This document shows, piece by piece, positions 1-9,007 of a DNA stretch of 62,752 nt (position 1 is its first letter; every line of letters begins with the position of its first letter). The notes below the pieces were generated by a model. It ran no database searches. It was given only the letters and a program-made list of their open reading frames with translations, and was not told where the DNA came from. The position numbers and the translations under genes were made by a program. The stretch comes from Prevotella heparinolytica (lineage in GTDB: Bacteria > Bacteroidota > Bacteroidia > Bacteroidales > Bacteroidaceae), in contig NZ_SLXB01000023.1 of assembly GCF_004342845.1 (NCBI RefSeq), positions 1 through 62,752 of the forward strand. Reading direction: 5' to 3'.

Positions 1-63
1 AAAATCAAGTCCGTTTCATTTCAAAAAACGTGTAATTGACTATATTTCAATAATTTCAAAGAA

Positions 64-615
64 CTATTTATCCACTTTTACGGGACAGTAGTGAATTTCA
101 GATTTGGGAACATAAACATAGTTACCGATTTGGCGTGTAGGAATAGAATGACGGCGTATGTGCTTAAACACACTGCTGTCATTGATATGGAACTTCTTTG
201 CGATCTCTCCGATGGTGTAACAATCTTTGGGTTCAAAGGACAATGCCTCCTTTTTTCTCTTTCTACTCCCTGCCTTTGTTTTGAAGTGTTCATCCATATA
301 CTGCCGACTAAGGCGTATCAGACGCTGACCAAAATTGTATGACGGTATCAAGCCTTGCCGTATCATACGATAAAGAACGTCTTTACTAATTCCGTAAATC
401 AGCATAGCTTCCTTTACGGTTAGATACCCCTTACTGGATGGTATTCGTCTAATCAGTGCTTGGCGTATCGCTTCTTTCTCTTTTGCGATTTGTCTTTTCT
501 TATACGCCCTCTTGGAACAAGCAGGGCAACAATACTTCGACACTAATGTCGGAGGAGTAAAGATTTTACCGCACTCCTCGCAACTTCTTTGAATGATGTA
601 ATTTCCTCTTGGCAT
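64..615 (-). CDS. Double helix-turn-helix DNA-binding protein with zinc-finger-like N-terminus
   Basis: The 183-residue protein starts with four cysteines in a zinc-ribbon-like arrangement (C12, C15, C29, C32). Two short excisionase/MerR-type HTH segments follow, around residues 65-105 (YLTVKEAMLIYGISKDVLYR) and 130-170 (CYTIGEIAKKFHINDSSVFK). This architecture is known from Bacteroides mobile-element and integrase-linked regulators, so a role in excision control or transcription is inferred. No integrase is visible in the 63 bases before the window edge. The gene is read away from dnaK and has its own upstream region with a 9-bp direct repeat. Function is not proven; DNA binding is likely. 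Confidence 0.75.
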   Translation of the reverse strand: MPRGNYIIQRSCEECGKIFTPPTLVSKYCCPACSKRAYKKRQIAKEKEAIRQALIRRIPSSKGYLTVKEAMLIYGISKDVLYRMIRQGLIPSYNFGQRLIRLSRQYMDEHFKTKAGSRKRKKEALSFEPKDCYTIGEIAKKFHINDSSVFKHIRRHSIPTRQIGNYVYVPKSEIHYCPVKVDK

Positions 616-676
616 ATTCTTCTCGTTTTAAATGGTTTATATCAATTTAAGTTGTACCTTATCGCCAAATAAGACG

Positions 677-696
677 TGTCGCAAACATGTCGCAAA
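677..696. promoter_or_regulatory. Direct repeat TGTCGCAAA x2 upstream of the double-HTH gene
   Basis: TGTCGCAAA occurs at 677-685 and again at 688-696, an 11-bp period equal to about one helical turn. It lies 62 bp upstream of the start of the leftward HTH gene. A binding site for that protein is a natural guess but not shown. Confidence 0.35.
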
Positions 697-752
697 TAAG
701 AGATAAAAAAGCCCATAGAAAACACATAGCAACCATGAACCCCATAAACGCA

Positions 753-785
753 AAAAGCGTGCAACTCATTGAGCTGCACGCTTTT
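753..785 (-). terminator. Rho-independent terminator of dnaK
   Basis: Perfect 11-bp stem (AAAAGCGTGCA at 753-763 with TGCACGCTTTT at 775-785) and an 11-base loop. Read on the minus strand it ends in a T-run, 33 bp after the dnaK stop codon. Confidence 0.8.
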
Positions 786-818
786 GCTTATTGTTTATTG
801 TCTGTTTCCTTATCGGAA

Positions 819-2726
819 TCATTTGACCTCCTCAAAATCCACATCCTGCACATTATCTCCGTGCTTGTTACCATCCTGTGCACCGCCGTTTTGTCCGGCA
901 TTCATGTCAGAATCGGTTTGCGCACCGCTTTGAGCATACATTTCAGCACTTGCGGCCTGGAAAGCGGTGTTTAGTTCTGTCATGGCAGAATCAATAGCAG
1001 CCAAATCCTGAGACTTGTGAGCATCTTTCAGTTTCTGCAGAGCGGCCTCAATAGGAGCTTTCTTGTCAGCAGGCAACTTATCGCCCAAATCCTTCAGCTG
1101 ATTTTCTGTAGTGAAAATCATGGAGTCTGCCTGATTCAGCTTATCGATCTTTTCACGTTCTTTCTTGTCCGCTTCGGCATTAGCTTCCGCCTCTGCCTTC
1201 ATCTTTTCGATTTCCTCCTTGCTCAAGCCGCTGGAAGCTTCAATGCGGATGGCTTGTTCTTTACCGGTGGCTTTATCCTTGGCCGAAACCTTCAAGATAC
1301 CGTTGGCGTCGATGTCGAATGTAACCTCAATTTGAGGAACACCGCGACGGGCAGGAGCAATACCGGTCAAGTTAAACTGACCGATTGATTTATTCTGCGA
1401 AGCCATCGGACGCTCTCCCTGCAATACGTGGATAGTCACCTCTGTCTGATTATCGGCCGCAGTAGAGAATGTTTCACTTTTCTTACACGGAATAGTTGTG
1501 TTGGCATCGATCAGCTTAGTCATCACACCACCCATCGTTTCAATACCCATAGACAGCGGAGTGACATCCAGCAATACCACACCTTTGATTTCATCTGTCA
1601 GAACTGCACCTTGAACAGCCGCACCCACAGCTACCACTTCGTCCGGATTAACACCCTTGGAGGGAACTTTGCCGAAGAATTCTTCTACCAGCTTCTGCAC
1701 GGCAGGAATACGCGAAGAACCACCTACAAGGATTACCTCGTCAATATCCGCATTGTTCAAACCTGCATCGCTCATGGCTTTCTTACAGGGTTCCAAACAA
1801 GCTTGAATCAGGCTATGGGCCAAAGCTTCGAACTTGGCGCGAGTCAGCGTCTTCACCAAATGTTTGGGCACACCACCCACCGGCATGATATAAGGCAGGT
1901 TGATTTCAGTGCTGGTAGAAGAAGAGAGTTCTATTTTCGCTTTCTCGGCAGCTTCCTTCAAACGTTGCATAGCCATCGGATCTTGCGTCAGATCGGCGCC
2001 CTCGTCATTCTTGAATTCCTGAACCAGCCAGTCGATAATCACCTGATCGAAGTCGTCACCGCCAAGATGAGTGTCACCATTAGTTGACAGCACCTCAAAT
2101 ACGCCGCCACCGAATTCAAGGATAGAGATATCGAACGTACCGCCACCAAGGTCGAATACAGCCACCTTCATGTCCTTATGGGATTTGTCGATGCCATAGG
2201 CAAGGGCTGCGGCAGTAGGCTCGTTCACAATACGTTTCACTTCAAGACCTGCAATCTGGCCGGCTTCTTTCGTAGCCTGGCGTTGAGAGTCAGAGAAATA
2301 AGCAGGAACGGTAATAACTGCTTCCGTAACTTCCTGTCCCAGATAATCCTCGGCAGTCTTCTTCATTTTCTGCAGAATCATGGCCGAGATTTCTTGCGGA
2401 GTATACAGACGTCCATCAATATCTATACGCGGAGTGTTATTGTCTCCTTTCACCACTTTATATGGCATGCGAGATATTTCTTTCTGCACCTGTTCCCAGT
2501 TCTCACCCATGAAACGTTTGATTGAGAATACAGTCTTCGTCGGGTTGGTGATGGCCTGACGCTTGGCAGGGTCGCCAATTTTACGTTCACCACCGTCTAC
2601 AAATGCCACTACCGAAGGAGTGGTTCGCTTGCCTTCACTGTTTGCGATTACCACCGGCTCGTTACCTTCGAAAACGGAAACACAAGAGTTTGTTGTTCCT
2701 AAGTCAATACCAATAATTTTTCCCAT
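819..2726 (-). CDS. dnaK: Molecular chaperone DnaK (Hsp70)
   Basis: 635 residues, normal length for bacterial DnaK. It is the ATP-driven cytoplasmic chaperone that cycles with DnaJ and GrpE. The N-terminal nucleotide-binding domain opens with [16 protein letters not shown] and carries [14 protein letters not shown] near residue 190 and [14 protein letters not shown] near 330. The substrate-binding domain (SMGIETMGG, about 390 on) is followed by a helical lid and a Gly/Asn-rich tail ending VDFEEVK. It stands alone: no grpE or dnaJ beside it, with its own terminator on one side and an inverted repeat upstream that may serve heat-shock control. Confidence 0.98.
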   Translation of the reverse strand: MGKIIGIDLGTTNSCVSVFEGNEPVVIANSEGKRTTPSVVAFVDGGERKIGDPAKRQAITNPTKTVFSIKRFMGENWEQVQKEISRMPYKVVKGDNNTPRIDIDGRLYTPQEISAMILQKMKKTAEDYLGQEVTEAVITVPAYFSDSQRQATKEAGQIAGLEVKRIVNEPTAAALAYGIDKSHKDMKVAVFDLGGGTFDISILEFGGGVFEVLSTNGDTHLGGDDFDQVIIDWLVQEFKNDEGADLTQDPMAMQRLKEAAEKAKIELSSSTSTEINLPYIMPVGGVPKHLVKTLTRAKFEALAHSLIQACLEPCKKAMSDAGLNNADIDEVILVGGSSRIPAVQKLVEEFFGKVPSKGVNPDEVVAVGAAVQGAVLTDEIKGVVLLDVTPLSMGIETMGGVMTKLIDANTTIPCKKSETFSTAADNQTEVTIHVLQGERPMASQNKSIGQFNLTGIAPARRGVPQIEVTFDIDANGILKVSAKDKATGKEQAIRIEASSGLSKEEIEKMKAEAEANAEADKKEREKIDKLNQADSMIFTTENQLKDLGDKLPADKKAPIEAALQKLKDAHKSQDLAAIDSAMTELNTAFQAASAEMYAQSGAQTDSDMNAGQNGGAQDGNKHGDNVQDVDFEEVK

Positions 2727-2840
2727 GATTGTTTTATTTTATTTGTTATTATTCATTGTTAGCCGTCCACCACATCGGCAGACGCCAATCCAAAAACAAA
2801 TGCCGTGCCAAAGCATGTAAGGGCAACCACAATCGGGAAG

Positions 2841-2867
2841 TGACAGAACTTGCTGTCAAATTGTCAG
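2841..2867. promoter_or_regulatory. Inverted repeat TGACAG/CTGTCA upstream of dnaK
   Basis: TGACAG (2841-2846) and CTGTCA (2853-2858) form an inverted repeat with a 6-base spacer, and a third half-site TTGTCAG follows at 2861-2867. It sits 115-140 bp upstream of the dnaK start, in or just upstream of where the promoter should be. The layout suits a heat-shock operator, but it is not the CIRCE sequence and no regulator can be named from the window. Confidence 0.4.
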
Positions 2868-2917
2868 AAACCGCATGCTCTTTTCTGCCTAAATAGTCTT
2901 TTTACTCCGGTTCTTGT

Positions 2918-3415
2918 TCAGAAACCAGCTTCCGCCATGCCTTCAAAATGCAGAACGGGAGGCAGTTCTTTGCCTGAAGGCTTAGGCTTCTTCTGTAATA
3001 CGATTACGGCATGTCCGGAAGAACCGAACAGCCCCATATTTTTCATATCCAGCTGTCTATACCTTCTCACTCTGCCCAAAGCAGCCAGCACCTTCTGTTC
3101 CACTGCCATATCGGGACATGCCATGCGAGTATTTCCCAACGCATGCAGATGCAAAACTCCCGGTTTGGCCTTCACATCAAACGTGCCTGTGAGGCTGTTG
3201 CAACCACTGTTGCCGTACATCATGCCGGTCTTTGTGCGAAAGCTGATGTAAGGATACGATTGTCCCGGAGCAGGAACCATTGCCGTACCGTCCACTTCGA
3301 TGATATACCATTCACCGTCGATAGACGAAATCTCAGTCGCGTTTTTAGTCGAAGCACAGGACGATACTCCCACCAAGGCAGCTGCCATACAGATAGATAA
3401 AATCAATTTTTTCAT
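2918..3415 (-). CDS. META-domain (HslJ-like) lipoprotein
   Basis: The chosen start gives a 165-residue protein with a lipoprotein signal (MKKLILSICMAAALVGVSSC; lipobox VSSC). A META/HslJ-like domain follows: a DGEWYIIEVDG strand, then SGCNSLTGTFDV and NTRMACPDMAVEQKVLAAL, the family's conserved GCN and MACP blocks. The family is linked to envelope stress and protease-related phenotypes, but the biochemical role is unknown. An in-frame TTG seven codons upstream (3436) has a strong AAAGGAGG in front and could be used instead; the ATG start gives the cleaner signal peptide. A near-consensus promoter lies at 3471-3502. Confidence 0.85.
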   Translation of the reverse strand: MKKLILSICMAAALVGVSSCASTKNATEISSIDGEWYIIEVDGTAMVPAPGQSYPYISFRTKTGMMYGNSGCNSLTGTFDVKAKPGVLHLHALGNTRMACPDMAVEQKVLAALGRVRRYRQLDMKNMGLFGSSGHAVIVLQKKPKPSGKELPPVLHFEGMAEAGF

Positions 3416-3470
3416 TATTCCTTTCAGTGTGTTCAAATTAATCCTCCTTTAGAAAACCAAAGCGGAGAGA

Positions 3471-3502
3471 CAAATATAACGTAAAGCTTTTATTCCCACA
3501 AA
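3471..3502 (-). promoter_or_regulatory. Bacteroides-type promoter for the META lipoprotein
   Basis: On the minus strand: TTTG (3499-3502 complement), a 20-base spacer, then TATATTTG (3471-3478 complement). This matches the Bacteroides consensus TTTG-N19/20-TAnnTTTG. Confidence 0.75.
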
Positions 3503-3581
3503 TCCGGCGCTTAAAAGAAAGCTTAAAAGGATATTAGGGAAAATAAAACCGCTTCATAATGATTTTATGAGAATTAACCCT

Positions 3582-3589
3582 TATATTTG
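3582..3589 (+). promoter_or_regulatory. -7 element upstream of the carboxynorspermidine dehydrogenase-like gene
   Basis: TATATTTG matches TAnnTTTG; no clean TTTG is found at -33. It lies downstream of the first in-frame ATG (3567), which argues that translation starts at 3642. Confidence 0.5.
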
Positions 3590-3641
3590 CTCTCCGTTAT
3601 TTTCACAAACAAGATATAATATAAAAATAAGTAGTAAAGAA

Positions 3642-4835
3642 ATGGGTAAAGTTCTTATTATCGGTGCGGGCGGTGTAGGTACCGTTGTTGCGCACAAAGT
3701 GGCTCAGAATCCTGATGTTTTTACAGAAGTCATGATAGCCAGCCGAACCAAGTCCAAGTGCGACGCCGTTGTCAAAGCCATCGGAAACCCTGCCATCCAG
3801 ACCGCTCAAGTAGATGCAGACTGTGTGGATGAACTTGTAGCGCTTTTCAATCGTTTCAAACCCGAAATTGTCATAAACGTGGCTCTCCCCTACCAGGATC
3901 TTACCATCATGGAAGCATGCCTGAAGAGTGGCGTCAACTATCTGGACACGGCCAATTACGAGCCGAAAGATGTGGCCCACTTTGAATATAGCTGGCAATG
4001 GGCTTATAAGAAACGTTTCGCAGAAGCCGGACTTACCGCCATTCTCGGTTGCGGTTTCGACCCGGGTGTGAGCGGCATTTATACGGCTTACGCAGCCAAG
4101 CATCACTTCGACCGGATCGAGTATCTGGATATCGTGGATTGCAATGCAGGCAACCATCACAAAGCATTTGCCACCAACTTCAATCCGGAAATCAACATCC
4201 GCGAAATCACTCAAAACGGACGTTATTATGAAAACGGCCAATGGGTGACTACCCGTCCGCTTGAAATTCATAAAGACCTCACTTATCCCAATATAGGTCC
4301 GCGCGACTCTTATCTGCTTTATCACGAAGAGCTGGAGTCGCTGGTCAAGAATTTCCCCACCATCAAACGTGCGCGCTTCTGGATGACGTTCGGTCAGGAG
4401 TATCTGACGCACCTGCGTGTAATCCAGAACATCGGCATGGCGCGTATCGACGAGGTGGAATACAACGGAACCAAGATTGTTCCGTTGCAGTTCCTCAAAG
4501 CCGTACTTCCCAATCCGCAGGACTTGGGCGAGAACTACGAAGGCGAGACCTCCATCGGTTGCCGCATCCGCGGACTGAAAGACGGTAAGGAGCGCACCTA
4601 TTATGTATACAACAACTGCAACCATCAGGAAGCCTATAAAGAGACCGGCATGCAGGGTGTAAGCTATACCACCGGCGTACCTGCCATGATTGGAGCAATG
4701 ATGTTCCTCAAAGGTCTTTGGAAAAGACCGGGAGTATGGAATGTGGAAGAGTTCGACCCGGATCCTTTCATGGAACAACTCAACAAGCAGGGATTGCCCT
4801 GGCACGAGATTTTCGACGGAGATTTGGAAGTTTAA
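3642..4835 (+). CDS. Saccharopine dehydrogenase-family carboxynorspermidine dehydrogenase
   Basis: 397 residues from MGKVLIIGAGGVGTVV; the Rossmann GxGGVG lies at residues 8-13. The family condenses a diamine with aspartate semialdehyde and reduces the imine with NADPH to give carboxy(nor)spermidine, the route used by Bacteroides and Vibrio for spermidine-type polyamines. Supporting blocks are ILGCGFDPGVSGIYTAY near 140 and the C-terminal VGVPAMIGAMM-like motif (TTGVPAMIGAMM). Its decarboxylase partner is not in the window. I moved the start downstream of 3567 because a -7 element sits at 3582-3589. Saccharopine dehydrogenase activity proper is the alternative. It is likely co-transcribed with bcp and recA. 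Confidence 0.85.
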   Translation: MGKVLIIGAGGVGTVVAHKVAQNPDVFTEVMIASRTKSKCDAVVKAIGNPAIQTAQVDADCVDELVALFNRFKPEIVINVALPYQDLTIMEACLKSGVNYLDTANYEPKDVAHFEYSWQWAYKKRFAEAGLTAILGCGFDPGVSGIYTAYAAKHHFDRIEYLDIVDCNAGNHHKAFATNFNPEINIREITQNGRYYENGQWVTTRPLEIHKDLTYPNIGPRDSYLLYHEELESLVKNFPTIKRARFWMTFGQEYLTHLRVIQNIGMARIDEVEYNGTKIVPLQFLKAVLPNPQDLGENYEGETSIGCRIRGLKDGKERTYYVYNNCNHQEAYKETGMQGVSYTTGVPAMIGAMMFLKGLWKRPGVWNVEEFDPDPFMEQLNKQGLPWHEIFDGDLEV

Positions 4836-4847
4836 TAACGAAAGGCC

Positions 4848-5294
4848 ATGAACATAGGAGACAAAGCCCCCGACATATTGGGTATCAATGAGAAAGGCGA
4901 AGAAATACGCCTGAGCAATTATAAGGGAAAGAAAATCGTACTTTATTTCTACCCCAAAGACATGACGTCGGGGTGCACCGCACAAGCCTGCAACCTGCGC
5001 GACAATTACTGTGAGCTGCGCAAAGCCGGTTACGAGGTCATCGGCGTCAGTGTGGATGGCGAGAAGTCACACCAAAAGTTCATCGAAAAGTACGATCTCC
5101 CTTTCAGCCTGATTACAGACACCGACAAGAAACTGGTGGAGCAATTCGGCGTATGGGGAGAGAAGAGCATGTACGGCCGCAAATACATGGGAACTTTCCG
5201 CACCACTTTTATCATCAATGAAGAAGGCGTTATAGAACGTATCATCACCCCTAAAGAGGTGAAGACCAAGGACCATTCCGCCCAGATTCTTTAA
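4848..5294 (+). CDS. bcp: Thioredoxin-dependent thiol peroxidase (Bcp/PrxQ)
   Basis: 148 residues, typical for the Bcp/PrxQ peroxiredoxins that reduce hydroperoxides with electrons from thioredoxin in the cytoplasm. The peroxidatic cysteine is in [12 protein letters not shown] (C43), with the PrxQ resolving cysteine five residues on (C48). It starts 12 bp after the preceding gene and ends 17 bp before recA, so the three probably form one transcript. Confidence 0.93.
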   Translation: MNIGDKAPDILGINEKGEEIRLSNYKGKKIVLYFYPKDMTSGCTAQACNLRDNYCELRKAGYEVIGVSVDGEKSHQKFIEKYDLPFSLITDTDKKLVEQFGVWGEKSMYGRKYMGTFRTTFIINEEGVIERIITPKEVKTKDHSAQIL

Positions 5295-5311
5295 ATCATA
5301 GCAAAAATTTT

Positions 5312-6352
5312 ATGGCAAAAAAAGACGAACTTAATTTTGAAACAGAAAATGGCGCTGCAACACCTGCCGGGAAACTGAAAGCCTTGCAGGCTGCCATAGA
5401 CAAGATAGAAAAAAGTTTTGGCAAAGGCTCCATCATGAAGATGGGCGACGAGAGCATCGAGCCGATAGAAGTAATCCCTACCGGCTCCATCGGACTGAAC
5501 GTGGCACTCGGCGTAGGCGGTTATCCACGCGGACGCATCATCGAGATATACGGCCCGGAATCATCTGGTAAAACCACTCTGGCCATCCACGCCATCGCCG
5601 AAGCGCAGAAAATGGGAGGCATAGCCGCTTTCATCGACGCCGAGCATGCTTTCGACCGTTTTTATGCCGCCAAATTAGGTGTGGACGTAGATAATCTGCT
5701 CATTTCACAGCCCGACAACGGCGAGCAGGCGTTGGACATTGCCGACCAGCTCATCCACTCCTCTGCCATCGACATCATCGTGATAGACTCCGTTGCCGCA
5801 CTAACCCCAAAAGCCGAAATAGAAGGCGATATGGGCGAGAACAAGGTAGGACTTCAGGCGCGTCTCATGTCGCAAGCCTTGCGCAAACTCACGTCGGCTG
5901 TCAGCAAAACACGCACCACCTGCATCTTCATCAACCAACTACGCGAGAAAATAGGTGTAATGTTCGGCAACCCTGAAACCACGACAGGCGGTAACGCCTT
6001 GAAGTTCTACGCTTCCGTGCGCCTTGACATCCGTCCGGGGCAAGCCATCAAGAATGGTGAGGAGATTCTGGGCAAACAGACCAAGGTCAAAGTGGTGAAG
6101 AACAAAGTGGCTCCCCCGTTCCGTCGCGCAGAGTTCGACATCATGTTTGGCGAAGGCATTTCGCGTGCCGGCGAAATCATAGACCTGGGTGTGGAGATGG
6201 AGATTATCAAGAAAAGCGGCTCTTGGTTCAGCTACAACAACACCAAAATTGCTCAAGGGCGTGATGCAGCGAAACAAGTCATTCTCGACAATCCTGAATT
6301 GGCCGAAGAATTGGAAGGACTGATTTTTGCAGAACTCAAAAAGGAGAAATAA
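5312..6352 (+). CDS. recA: Recombinase A
   Basis: 346 residues, full length. RecA forms filaments on single-stranded DNA for homologous recombination and triggers SOS self-cleavage reactions. Walker A is GPESSGKTT (81-89), Walker B is [10 protein letters not shown], and the L2/[20 protein letters not shown] region is intact. No LexA-type SOS box was identified upstream; the gene follows bcp by 17 bp. A strong terminator follows the stop codon. Confidence 0.98.
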   Translation: MAKKDELNFETENGAATPAGKLKALQAAIDKIEKSFGKGSIMKMGDESIEPIEVIPTGSIGLNVALGVGGYPRGRIIEIYGPESSGKTTLAIHAIAEAQKMGGIAAFIDAEHAFDRFYAAKLGVDVDNLLISQPDNGEQALDIADQLIHSSAIDIIVIDSVAALTPKAEIEGDMGENKVGLQARLMSQALRKLTSAVSKTRTTCIFINQLREKIGVMFGNPETTTGGNALKFYASVRLDIRPGQAIKNGEEILGKQTKVKVVKNKVAPPFRRAEFDIMFGEGISRAGEIIDLGVEMEIIKKSGSWFSYNNTKIAQGRDAAKQVILDNPELAEELEGLIFAELKKEK

Positions 6353-6359
6353 CAAAATC

Positions 6360-6396
6360 CTCCCGGACATGCACGGCGCATCTCCGGGAGTTTTTT
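6360..6396 (+). terminator. Rho-independent terminator of the bcp-recA transcript
   Basis: Stem CTCCCGGA (6360-6367) with TCCGGGAG (6383-6390), then six T (6391-6396), directly after the recA stop. Confidence 0.85.
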
Positions 6397-6425
6397 CATC
6401 CCGGTACATTTTTTTACTGCAAAAT

Positions 6426-6456
6426 TTTGCAGTAATATCAAAAAACCGTACTTTTG
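6426..6456 (+). promoter_or_regulatory. Bacteroides-type promoter for tRNA-Arg
   Basis: TTTG (6426-6429), 19-base spacer, TACTTTTG (6449-6456): an exact TTTG-N19-TAnnTTTG match, 16 bp before the tRNA. Confidence 0.8.
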
Positions 6457-6472
6457 CACCGCAATTAAGGAT

Positions 6473-6546
<74 letters not shown>

Positions 6547-6717
6547 CAACGAAAGGCAAGCAGTCGATAAAAAAGATGGCTTGCCTTTCGTCATTTTACC
6601 GGATAGCGATTTTGCAATCATTCCGGAAACCCGATTTACCCATAGCCCACGGACAATCAGGAAAATCCGTGTCCTGCATTCCCTCCTTCCACTATTCAGA
6701 GAGATTCAATGGAAAGG

Positions 6718-6816
6718 TTGTACAAGTGAGGAGTCACGCTTGTACAAGCGAGGGCTTATGCTTGTACAAGTGAAAGCTCACGCTTGTACAACTGTAAGGT
6801 GATACTTGTACAAGCG
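6718..6816. repeat. 22-bp tandem repeat block with TTGTACAA palindromes
   Basis: The 8-bp palindrome TTGTACAA recurs at 6718, 6740, 6762, 6784 and 6806, always exactly 22 bp apart. The 14 bases between are partly conserved (roughly GYGARRGCTYAYGC), and some form small GTGA/TCAC hairpins. It lies in the 297-bp gap between tRNA-Arg and the convergent btuC gene, at the 3' end of the B12 operon. Nothing else is recognisable in that gap. Function unknown: binding-site array, transcript-end structure or neutral satellite. Confidence 0.85.
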
Positions 6817-6843
6817 TAAAAGCAGAAGCTGCCTTCGGACCTT

Positions 6844-7872
6844 TCAATTAAAATGTTGTGGATTTCTTTGACTAAGGATGACGTAAATGATGACCGGCGC
6901 TCCGATGATAGGCGTTACTGCATTCAGCGGAATAATGCCCGACTCGCCCGGAAGTACGCACACCAGGTTACAGATCAAAGCCACCGCCCCTCCGCTCAGG
7001 ATGGTGACGGGCAGCAACAAATTATGGTTGGATGTCCCCAGAATCAGGCGGGCCACGTGCGGTACGGCCAGCCCGATGAAAGCCACCGGCCCGCAAAAGG
7101 CAGTGGTGACGGCGGTCAACAGTCCGGTGACAACCAGCAGCCAATTCCTCACCCTACGGATGTTCACACCCAGATTCTCCGCGTAGCGTTCGCCCAGCAG
7201 CAGTGCGTTCAACGGCTTTATCAGCAGCAACGAGGCAAACAAGCCCAGCAGGGTGATTGCGGCAAAGGCAGGCATCTGTTGCAAAGACACTCCGCCAAAG
7301 TTACCCATGCCCCATATCATGTAGGACTGCACCCCCTCGGCAGTAGCGAAGAAGTTGAGCAAGGCGATGGCCGAAGAGGCCATATACCCTATCATGATAC
7401 CCGTTATCAGCAACATGATGTTGCTCTTCAGCAAAGTAGAGAAGAAAAGGATGAGCGCCATAATCAGCATAGCCCCCACAAACGCCCCTGCCAGCACGGA
7501 GAAGAATCCGGACAGACTGAATGTGCCTGCCGTGATGCTGCCTCCGAAGAACAGCATCACGAAAGCCACTCCCAGACTTGCTCCGGAATTAATACCCAAA
7601 ATAGAGGGGCCGGCCAACGGGTTCTTGAAAGCTGTCTGCAACATCAGTCCGCAAACGGCAAGGGCACTGCCACACAGCAACGCCGTCAATGCCTGAGGCA
7701 ACCGCGACTCCCATAGGATAAAAGCCCAGCCAGCCTTCACTCCTTCAGCCCCCCAAAGAATACGGAACACATCGGCCGGCGGAATCGAAACCGACCCCAC
7801 CAGCAGATTCGCCAGAAAGAGCAGTACGATGATTGCTCCCAGGCCGATGCCGTATCTCCAACCTTTATTCAT
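6844..7872 (-). CDS. btuC: Vitamin B12 ABC transporter permease (FecCD/BtuC family)
   Basis: 342 residues with about ten hydrophobic helices. It has the FecCD-family signatures: LWESRLPQALTALLCGSALA near residue 50, then NPLAGPSILGINSGASLGVA, and the coupling region GPVAFIGLAVPHVARLILG near 265. It would form the inner-membrane channel that takes cobalamin from BtuF. It overlaps btuF by 8 bp and is the last gene of the riboswitch-controlled operon. The ATPase subunit btuD that it needs is not adjacent. The substrate is assigned from the operon, since the family also carries siderophores and heme. Confidence 0.85.
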   Translation of the reverse strand: MNKGWRYGIGLGAIIVLLFLANLLVGSVSIPPADVFRILWGAEGVKAGWAFILWESRLPQALTALLCGSALAVCGLMLQTAFKNPLAGPSILGINSGASLGVAFVMLFFGGSITAGTFSLSGFFSVLAGAFVGAMLIMALILFFSTLLKSNIMLLITGIMIGYMASSAIALLNFFATAEGVQSYMIWGMGNFGGVSLQQMPAFAAITLLGLFASLLLIKPLNALLLGERYAENLGVNIRRVRNWLLVVTGLLTAVTTAFCGPVAFIGLAVPHVARLILGTSNHNLLLPVTILSGGAVALICNLVCVLPGESGIIPLNAVTPIIGAPVIIYVILSQRNPQHFN

Positions 7873-9001
7873 TCAGTTTGCAAAAATAGTGCAAACCGCC
7901 CAAATCTCCCATTTCAGGATGCAGAATTTGTATCAGGTCGGCCAGCAGATAGTCCGGACGGAAAGGCGTCTCTTCATAATACGGCACTTTCCCTGTGTTG
8001 CAGCCATAAATATTGCGGGTCTTGAAGGCCTTGAAGCCTGTATATCCCATGAAGTCCGCTTTCAGATCCGCATAGGTCATATCCCGTTCGCGGTTGTATT
8101 TGATGGTCCACACGTCCGCATTTCCCGCCTTGTCGAACACCGTCTCGAAGGCCAGAGGCACGGAACCGCTGTGCGTGTCGTCGGCAAAGGCATAATTCCC
8201 GCACGCGTCCCTGAAGAGACCACCCATGGTGCTGCGTCCGCCCGGCACATACCAAGCCGTTCCGTTTTTCAATTCACTAACCACCGACAAACGCACCGAC
8301 GAAAGTTCGGCACGCATCTTCAACTGCCGATAACAGCTGTCCACCTCGGCAAAAAGACTGTCGGCTTGCGCCTTCCTGCCGAACAACAGACCATAGAAAC
8401 GCATCCACTCGGCACGCCCCATGGCAGAGGTCTCCATGTAGTCGGCACATTCGATGATGGGAATATTCAGCTTCTCTACACGTCCATAGCCGCCACTGTT
8501 CTCAAAAGGCGAGAGCAAGATGGCATCCGGATGCAGGTCGATGATTTTTTCCATATCCGGATTCATGCCGTCGCCGCAGTCCGCTATCGTCCCGTTGCGA
8601 CATCCCTCCTGCACGGTCGGCAGTTTGATATACTTCAGGTCGCACACGCCGCCTATGCTGCCCCAAGCGCCCAGCTTGCCCACCAGCGCGCAATGCACCG
8701 ACGAGTAGACCACCGCCTTCGAGAGTGGCGTGCGCACCACCGTCCCTTCGGGCAGATTCTCCGGCAAGGGATCGGCAGCAGGCACAAGCACATACGTATG
8801 CAGCGTTTTCAACGTATCCCACGGGTTTCGCAACGAAGCCACGGTGTAACCCGGATAATCCACCAATACGAGGTTATCGGCATAGCGTAAGGCCACCGTG
8901 TCGCCTCCGGCAACCGCCGTAGCACTCCTGCCCCTTGCGCCACAAGCCGCAAAGAGCCAAATGGCAGAGCATACAACAACCGATACGAAAAATCTTCTCA
9001 T
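7865..9001 (-). CDS. btuF: Cobalamin-binding lipoprotein (BtuF-like)
   Basis: 378 residues with a lipoprotein signal (VCSAIWLFAACGARG) and a periplasmic class III substrate-binding fold. Blocks such as YIKLPTVQEGCRNGTIADCGD and KIIDLHPDAILLSPFENSG match the strand that binds ligand between two lobes. It would collect B12 in the periplasm and hand it to BtuC. Its position, 6 bp after btuG and overlapping btuC, fixes the substrate by context. An iron-siderophore binder would be the alternative from sequence alone. Confidence 0.85.
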   Translation of the reverse strand: MRRFFVSVVVCSAIWLFAACGARGRSATAVAGGDTVALRYADNLVLVDYPGYTVASLRNPWDTLKTLHTYVLVPAADPLPENLPEGTVVRTPLSKAVVYSSVHCALVGKLGAWGSIGGVCDLKYIKLPTVQEGCRNGTIADCGDGMNPDMEKIIDLHPDAILLSPFENSGGYGRVEKLNIPIIECADYMETSAMGRAEWMRFYGLLFGRKAQADSLFAEVDSCYRQLKMRAELSSVRLSVVSELKNGTAWYVPGGRSTMGGLFRDACGNYAFADDTHSGSVPLAFETVFDKAGNADVWTIKYNRERDMTYADLKADFMGYTGFKAFKTRNIYGCNTGKVPYYEETPFRPDYLLADLIQILHPEMGDLGGLHYFCKLNE

Positions 9002-9007
9002 CCGTTT

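Noticed and set aside
3603..4985. 460-residue ORF on the minus strand
   Set aside because: Antisense shadow of the carboxynorspermidine dehydrogenase-like gene and the start of bcp; no domain seen.
6718..6816. CRISPR array
   Set aside because: The repeated unit is an 8-bp palindrome with similar linkers of 14 bp; there are no unique spacers and no cas genes.
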